The notes beneath the pieces were generated by a model. That model did not search any database and was not told the DNA's origin. It saw only the letters and a list, made by a program, of their open reading frames with translations. This document shows positions 55,585 to 64,000 of a DNA stretch of 64,000 nucleotides, piece by piece; positions within the stretch are counted from its first letter, which is position 1, and each line of letters begins with the position of its first letter. Position numbers and translations under genes: made by a program. The DNA comes from Enchytraeus crypticus (lineage: Eukaryota; Annelida; Clitellata; Enchytraeida; Enchytraeidae): assembly GCA_905160935.1 (NCBI GenBank), contig CAJHZI010000478.1, forward strand, positions 200,001 to 264,000. Reading direction: 5' to 3'.

Positions 55585-58500
55585 CTGAGATACAAAAACA
55601 CACACCAAAAAATTAGTCGATAAGATAATTTGTCCCTGACATCGTCCTTGTATGAAAAAACGGAAGTGAAACCTTTATTATTATATTACTATATAATAAT
55701 CGGTTTTAAACCTCAAATTGAATATTAAACACGTTTAATGCTTTATTCAAGCGTAAGACATCTTATCCCACCATAGACATACTCTATCTATCGTTACCAT
55801 TTCTTAATCACCCGAGAGGCTTTCGTTTAGGGCCATACTTCTCCTCAGCGCATTTCTTTAAATTACATTAAATTACATTTCATTACATTTCTTTAAAAAC
55901 AAATTGGTCTGGATGAATTGAACTGTAGTGATGTATGCTGTGGACGTCCCTGACATCATTATTGGATTAGGAAACGGATGTTAAACATTTATTATTAATA
56001 TTAATTTTCCCAGCAAAAGGAAATTTAAGTACATTTTTCATGTATCAAACATTTTTAAAAATCTCTATCAATAAATCTTCGCTGTTTAAAACAGACAGTA
56101 GTGAAGGGGAGACATCATTACACACTATCAGTTTCTCAAATAATTAACATGTAGCATGACATAAAATGGTAAAAAAGCATATTAAAAGTTTACAAAATCA
56201 AGGCTAAAAAATCATGGCCCACATAAGCGACCAATTAACTAGTAGTTGTTAAGAGTGTTTCCTTTTATATTTCTAAAATTAACTTTACGATAATTGTTTG
56301 AGAGGGGGATTAAATGGAAAAAATTGTAGGTTAAAATAAAATCACCCTAAATATAATTATATATAAATTTACATCAAGTTCAAAAAGCATAGAATCGCAG
56401 ATGATCAACAGAACCCTTCAACTCTAAACATTCATTCATTACATTATAGACTGTTTTACAGGATCATGCTGTTATATTCATTCGTGCTTATAATTAGCCC
56501 TACTAGCGCTGCGGTGGATTTTAAGTATTGAAGTTTCTTAGAGTGGCCCTTATGTAAAATGACTCCAAACTTTTGACTGTAATTACTATTTTCAAGACTG
56601 AAATTCTTATTTTTATTTGACTGAAATATTATATTATGAAATATTAGAAATGCAAAACTTTTTAAAAAAATGTAAAAATATGAAACATAGGTAAAAGTAA
56701 AAGTTAAAATATAAGAGATGAAAAAATCTAAAATAAAGGTCAAAAATCCAAAATAAAGATAAAAATAAGAAACAATGGTAAAAATATTTTATAATTCTGA
56801 AATATGTGACTGAAATTATTATTTTTAATTGTATTATTACAATTAATTGTTATTTTTAATTGTATTATTACTATTAATTTACTATTGACTGAAGGCTTCA
56901 ATTCTACGCTAAGAATTACAGGTTAGTTAAAAATAAAAACAATTCGAAATGAAGCAGTGATGTACTAATTTAACTGGTATATTGATATGTACGAAAGTCT
57001 TAAAAGAAAGATAAATTTTAAATAATCTCTTAGCATGTTAACAAGTACTAGATAATCTAAAACATCATTAAGTTTTGAATATTTTCATTATTATGATGAT
57101 ACTTTTCTGAAATTTCAATATCTTAAAGATGTGAGCCTAAGTATTTTTGTGTCCAGCTTTCAATGGTTGCAGTTTGCGAGTTAAGTACTTCATCTACTTT
57201 GACAACGAGCATTATATAACAAAATGTATTTCACCTAATCAAATAAAAGTAGAATATAATAATAGGCCTACATAATAATTAAATCCATATTTAACTTTAC
57301 AAAGATGCATCAGAATTGGTAATATGAATCTCTATTTTTATCATCACAATACAAACATTAACAGGCATTAAAAGGAAAAAATGCATTAAGTTAAAATATT
57401 TAAGAGCCTAATTTATTGCCCGGTTTCAAAGCCAAATATGTATAGTTTCTTACTTCATATTGACGATTGCCGATTCAGATTAGATTTTTCAGAATAATGA
57501 GATTAAAGTTATCCGCTTCAATTAGGAATAAATGTCGGCATATATTTACTAGTTCATGTATTTTAAAATATATTTAATTTAAAATTCAATCAAATAAATA
57601 ACAACAACAGATCTCAAATCATCCGCCTACAAACATGCATTGGCCAATCAGAGGGCAGCATTTCTTGAAATAACTTTATTTCTTCTTTATTGTGAAAAAC
57701 GGCATCTTGAAAATGCTCATAAAATGCCCGGGATCGCACCGTGAAATTGTACATAAATTTAAAAGATTATGAACACATTATGAAAAGTAATCCTTGCTTG
57801 TAGAACTGACTGATGATGTGGGTTTGACGTCAAGGTCAGAAGAACTTCACTTAAAGAAATCGCAGATTACCGCTGATTTTCTTTGCCCAAAGATCTATGG
57901 CTTTCCCATCGTGGAAGAAGCGGGTTCAAATCTGTTGGTCATCTTCATCGTGAATTTCCTTGTTAGAAGTCCAGTCACTCACTTATACTGTGCAAACATG
58001 GTACACTGAGACTGCATGCTTTCAGGATTCAAGAAGAGCATCTGAGCAGGCCATTGAGCAACTATACTTAATCTATTTTACAAAGGTTTTGCTTTACCCA
58101 ATCCTTAATCTAGTATTGTGCTTGGGATTTGTGGAGTATACATATGCATAACGACATTGGCATAACCACCGGGGGACACGTTCCCCCAGAATTTAGAGTG
58201 GGGGGACATGCATGCAAATGTCCCCCCAGAATTTAAGCTCAAACATATATATATATACTTTATATAAGAAATTTTGCTTATTTTCAATGTTGCTCAATAA
58301 CTGCATGTGTAAGTAGTAGCATTTATAGAGCCGTGCTGTAGATCGAGTGGTAAACTGACAGCTTCCATGATATTAATTATTGGCATAGCTGTTGTTGTAC
58401 TGTGTATGCAAATGTCCCTGTACTTCGGACTGAATTTCTGGATTTTGGAATTTGCATCGTTGTTGGACCTTCTTTTTGCTCGCCGGCTTGATTTTTGTCT

Positions 58501-58895
58501 CAATAGTGCTCGATGTTGTCATTGATGACTGTAGCACTCTAATTGTTGTTATTTATATTTATGCTCGGCCAAAGACTCCTGTATCACAACCTTTAGTAGT
58601 ATGTAGGATATATGGATGAGCGACCGTTGGTAAGTAAGAGTGACGAAATATGGAAGAGTGCCAACTAGTCCAGCTAAGCGGGATGAAACTATACAGGCCT
58701 ATCTAGAGATCGCGGCTGCATATTGTATCTTGAGAGGTCAATTTATCAACCATCGGTAGATGTTCAGATGCTCTGAAAAATGTGCACAACGGTTTAGCTT
58801 ATGGTGTTAGTTACAATATAAATTCATAGACAGTAAACCAAGTTCTGCATAATTGCGTCATGGATAAATTTCTGTTAAAGACCAAGTAGCCACGT
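55585..58895. other. Region upstream of the kinesin exons seen; no exon identified
   Basis: The start exon of the kinesin (ATG and a few codons, ending in phase 2) should lie in here or beyond, but a short exon cannot be picked out by eye. The sequence is AT-rich with family B and C copies. Confidence 0.4.
58425..58555 (-). mobile_element. Dispersed repeat family B copy
   Basis: Inverted near-consensus copy (GATTTTGGAATTTGCATCGT, GCTCGCCGGCTTGATTTTTG, CATTGATGACTGTAGCACTC). Confidence 0.6.
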
Positions 58896-59049
58896 ATGGT
58901 AAGAATTAGTATATTACTAAATTCGATTTTGAATTCTGAAAGTTGCAAATGCAATTTTGTAGTATTATTCAGTGTTTTGTTAAAAAATCTCGAGGAATTT
59001 TGCGCACGACGCTGCTTCTACCGTGCAGGGCAAGGCCACTGCCAGTGGA

Positions 59050-59300
59050 TAGTTGGTGATCTTCAGCACCGTGCTGTTCATGATGATCTTCAGCACCGTG
59101 CTGTTTATAATGATCTTCAGCACCGAGCTGTTTATGAATATCTTCAGCACCGAGCTGTTCATGACGATCTTCATCACCGAGCTGTTCATGATGATCTTCA
59201 GCACCGAGCTGTTCATAATGATCTTCCCCTTGCTGATCATGATCAGCACAGCGATGCTCATGATGTACGTCGGCACTATATTGTTCAAGATGATCTTTAG
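59050..59300. repeat. 27-bp tandem array, about 9 units, open on both strands
   Basis: The unit is near ATGATCTTCAGCACCGAGCT plus GTTCATG. The plus frame (58896-59300) gives LQHRAVHDD repeats after ARRCFYRAGQGHCQWIVGDL; the minus frame is open too (58980-59327). The 27-bp period explains the open frames. I do not call a gene. Confidence 0.8.
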
Positions 59301-60889
<1,589 letters not shown>

Positions 60890-61145
60890 GATAAAAAAGT
60901 AAACACGCATTATAGTGAAATAATCAACTATGTTGATATCCTTCACTTTTTAAAACCACACACTTTTAAACCGTTTGGCAATTTATTCCATTTCCCGTGT
61001 AACCAGTTGAGCAAATGCCCGAGATTTTACTCTCAGATCAGCGCGGCTGGGGTTCGAACCCGCGAGAGTTCAATTCACCTCAGGATCTGTCATTTAAAAC
61101 TTCATGACGTTACCCCTACGCTATTAAGACAGTCTAATAAAGAGT
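60890..61145 (+). mobile_element. Dispersed repeat family F, copy 2
   Basis: The partner of the 54.6-kb copy in the same orientation, with GCGCGGCTGGGGTTCGAACC and TTCATGACGTTACCCCTACG. Confidence 0.65.
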
Positions 61146-61255
61146 GTTACTTGCATTGAATTGTTGCTTGGATAGAATTCGATGCAAGATGATCTGATAA
61201 CAACTTCATATATAGAGATGAAAAGTTAGGCTGAGGATAGAATTGGTTGGAAGAA

Positions 61256-61296
61256 TTAAATGCCATGGATCTGCCGTTAGGCAGTGCACTAGACAG
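61256..61296 (+). mobile_element. Short LINE tail remnant
   Basis: About 40 bp matching the CCATGGACCTGCCAGTAGGCAGTGCACTA end of the LINE tails at 13.7 and 63.8 kb. Confidence 0.5.
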
Positions 61297-62082
61297 ATAG
61301 ACATTGAATTGTATTAAATTTATTTTAAGAGAAATCAAAGACTTTAATAGCTTTAATAAATAAAACACATATAGTACAAAAAGCATTTAAAATTTACGTG
61401 AATGATATGCAAATATATTATAGAAGAATAAGTAATAAGCATTGCACTGTCCTGACACACAGACCTAACGACAACTGGGACTAGACACTACGCAGACAAA
61501 ATCTAACCGGAATGAATATAATACCACAAAAATATCAGTAGAAATTATTTAAAAAAAAACTATTAACTTAAATTCTTAGTATTATAGAAAGAAATAAGTT
61601 CAGTGAAGTATGAAATTAAGAGAAATTTCAAACAAACGTTCATCATTTCGATAGGATAGAAAACCTGTAAAACCAATTGCACGCACTCTGAAGAAGAAGG
61701 GTTATATTATTGTCAGTCTATGCAAGACATGCCCGAGTTTATAGTCACAGTAAATCGCTATTTATCAAGCCTAGTCCAGGGCATAAAGTTAAGTTAAATT
61801 CCAAGTTAACGATCAAATTAATCTTTAACTTCCACAGTGCTAATATTTGCATTGTATCATAACAAAACTCATTTCAATAGAATCACAAGGGCATAGATTA
61901 GCATTTAAATTATAATTAATTAAACCTTTTTATTACAGTATGAAAGCAGATATTACTAAAAAAGAAATAATAGTATAAGTTGCACAATTTCAAAGTGAAA
62001 TATTACTCAATATTTCGTTAATTACTAGTGCGGTTATACTTTCAAATTAATTCTTTTAAACATAGTACAAGCAATCAACATG

Positions 62083-62165
62083 CATCATATTATGGTATCA
62101 TATCATGGTATCATATCATGATATCATATCATGGTATCATATCATGATATCATATCATGGTATCA
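62083..62165. repeat. ATCATATCATGGT/ATCATATCATGAT array
   Basis: About six 13-bp units, self-complementary in part (ATGATATCAT), ending at CACCCGGCG. Confidence 0.85.
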
Positions 62166-62249
62166 CCCGGCGATACAATAATACGGCTAAATGAGCGTCA
62201 ACTTTGAATGTACTTTCAAAATAATTTTACGGAATCAGCCAGGAATATG

Positions 62250-62372
62250 CAATGGACTATGTGACAGAATAAGTGATAGACTACGTGACAGAATATGTGA
62301 TAGGATATGTGATAGAATATGGGACAAAATATGTGATAGAGTATGTGATAGAATATGTGATAGACTGACTCA
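62250..62372. repeat. 12-bp array GATAGAATATGT, about 10 units
   Basis: An open frame across it reads CDRI repeats (62191-62400) because the unit is a multiple of three; no other coding sign. Confidence 0.85.
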
Positions 62373-62400
62373 GGTAACTGCTACACATATAACTACATAA

Positions 62401-63674
62401 GGATTGGACAGTATGTAATGTATACATATCAGATTAAACATGGTACTATCAAATTTAATATTAAATAGCAGACAGACTAATATATAATGTATAATCCCCG
62501 ACAGTAAAACAAGGATTTAGCACCTGTTTCTTTGCCTGTCAGAGACGGATCAGCATTGACAATACACTGGTTGATACATTCAACACAGAATTTAAAAACT
62601 CTAGGTACTGCATAAAAGCTTCAGCTGGATTCTACAACTTTACAATGTACTTTGTGTAGTAGAAAGTTATAAAGGATATGAACTGAAATATGTACTAGAA
62701 TTGACTAATTTACAGGTACTGTCAGTAAGTGATCCATTACAGAATACTACATGGACTTTTATTCTACACAGAGATTTCTGTACATACTTTACAAAATCCT
62801 ACATTAATTATTGAGAAGTCCAATCGTAATGCACCATCAATAAGGTGCTTAAAAATATGATCATAAAATCAAATGATGGTACAGTAACAGCTAATATATT
62901 AAAGAGATCACAGTAACCATTAGGAAATAAAAATCACGTAAACATTTCCAGAGTCATAGATAATTTAAATATATTCGACAATATCAGATAATTTACTCTT
63001 TCACTTACGAAATGCAACCACAAAATACAATATTAAAGTATTTAAACATAAGAACAAGTAGATCACAAAGAATCAACAATTATCATTTGATTTATCGCAG
63101 TTGCTCAACGCTAACAGTGAAATAAAAATTGAATCAAATTACAGAACACCTGTTAGAATATTGATATTTACATTCTAATTAGCTGAACATTTTTGCTAAG
63201 CAACTAAAACAGCGTAAAAAGCAGAGACGTCTCAAGGTACAAGAAAACTGCAAAATTCAACAATTTCTGTATCTCAATTCGACAGGGCACAGAGTTATAC
63301 AGAGTTATTACACTGCTAACACTGTCTGGCAAGTCAACTGTCCGTAAAACATCTATCACAGAAATATTTCAATTTAAATTTATGGTAAATATATATTAAG
63401 TTCAATTTAAAGTTATTTAACATTACAGTAACAAATACATAAATATGATCCTTTATTTTTCTGTCAATTTAAGAAAGAATAAATAAATTGTAAAAATTAG
63501 TTCTAATTAATAGGAGAATGAGGCCTGGTAAGGAATATATGAAGTATTGCAATACATTTCAAAGTTACAGCATAATCACAGGGGTAACTACAAGTTGTCA
63601 CTCTACTAAACCTATTCAATATCTCTCTGATCGATTAGGCTTGTATTTTATCACATAAAGCAAATATTAGAAAT
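62401..63674. other. No gene seen; unique AT-rich DNA
   Basis: No exon-like frame, RNA gene or repeat recognised on either strand. Confidence 0.5.
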
Positions 63675-63915
63675 AGGAAGAAGAGAAGAAATAGGAAGAA
63701 GAGATGGATAGGACACATTCTAAGGGGGAAAGGTCTATTAAAAGAGGTCATAGAAGGCAGAATGGAAAGAAAAAGAGGCAGGGGCAGGCCGAGATTTGGT
63801 ATGTTAGATGATTTAAAGACCCACTCATATGTGGAAATGAAGAGAAAGGCAGAAGACAGAGAAGAGTGGAGGCGTTATGTACCATGGACCTGCCAGTAGG
63901 CAGTGCACTAAGAGA
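63675..63915 (+). mobile_element. LINE 3' tail, second copy of the 13.7-kb family
   Basis: About 90 per cent similar by eye to 13935-14150 (GATGGATAGGACACATTCTA, GAGGCAGGGGCAGGCCGAGA, ending CTGCCAGTAGGCAGTGCAC). Only the last part of the ORF and the 3' end are present. Confidence 0.75.
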
Positions 63916-64000
63916 AAGCAAATATCATATTGTTTCTAAGCCAATGAAGTTCTAAAGCACAGAATTAACAGAGAATAAGCTTAACAGTGCTACATCCCAA

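Overview
This is animal nuclear DNA. It is AT-rich, full of microsatellites and minisatellites, and its protein genes are split by GT-AG introns. Short interspersed repeats with tRNA-like promoters, LINE 3' fragments, one intact tRNA-Ile gene and a 5S-related fragment are scattered through it. The kinesin exons read cleanly with the standard code. The repeat content and the invertebrate-like kinesin suggest a non-vertebrate bilaterian, but I cannot name the phylum from this window.

Layout. 1-20.9 kb: no protein gene I can support, only tandem repeats (36-bp, 18-bp, 16-bp and 22-bp units), SINE copies, a LINE tail at 13.7-14.1 kb and a tRNA-Ile(AAU) gene at 15.6 kb (minus strand). 20.99-21.35 kb: a one-exon ORF for a small secreted, prohormone-like protein, with a poly(A) signal after it and a cluster of perfect TGACGTCA motifs 0.3 kb downstream. 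26.5-31.1 kb: a three-exon plus-strand gene for a 287-residue basic protein I do not recognise. Its phases agree and it ends just before a 25-bp tandem array; a separate, very homogeneous 25-bp array sits in its second intron. 33.3-33.7 kb: a possible plus-strand terminal exon. 34.5-55.6 kb: a nearly complete minus-strand kinesin-6 gene, the KIF23/MKLP1 orthologue, rebuilt here as 21 exons whose phases all agree. Only the first exon, with the start codon, is missing. 55.6-64 kb: sequence upstream of the kinesin exons seen, with repeats, a 27-bp repeat ORF and LINE/SINE tails.

The main observation is in the kinesin gene. Seven of its 21 exons have an edge, meaning the splice site plus up to about 75 nt of coding sequence, copied in tandem into the adjacent intron. 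The copies are usually separated by (GATT)n, which on the transcribed strand runs up to the AG and looks like the polypyrimidine/acceptor context. Extra acceptors lie upstream of the real acceptors of exons 8, 9, 13, 15, 16 and 17, and extra donors lie downstream of the real donor of exon 7. In exon 13 all sequence differences between the copies and the exon are synonymous, and each copy runs into a stop right after the shared segment. I know of no described system of this kind. It could be a by-product of slippage-prone repeats seeded at splice sites, a set of decoy splice sites or poison exons, or in part an assembly effect. RNA and long-read data would decide.

KIF23 acts with RACGAP1 in centralspindlin during cytokinesis. 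The neighbouring genes show no obvious functional link to it, as expected in an animal genome.
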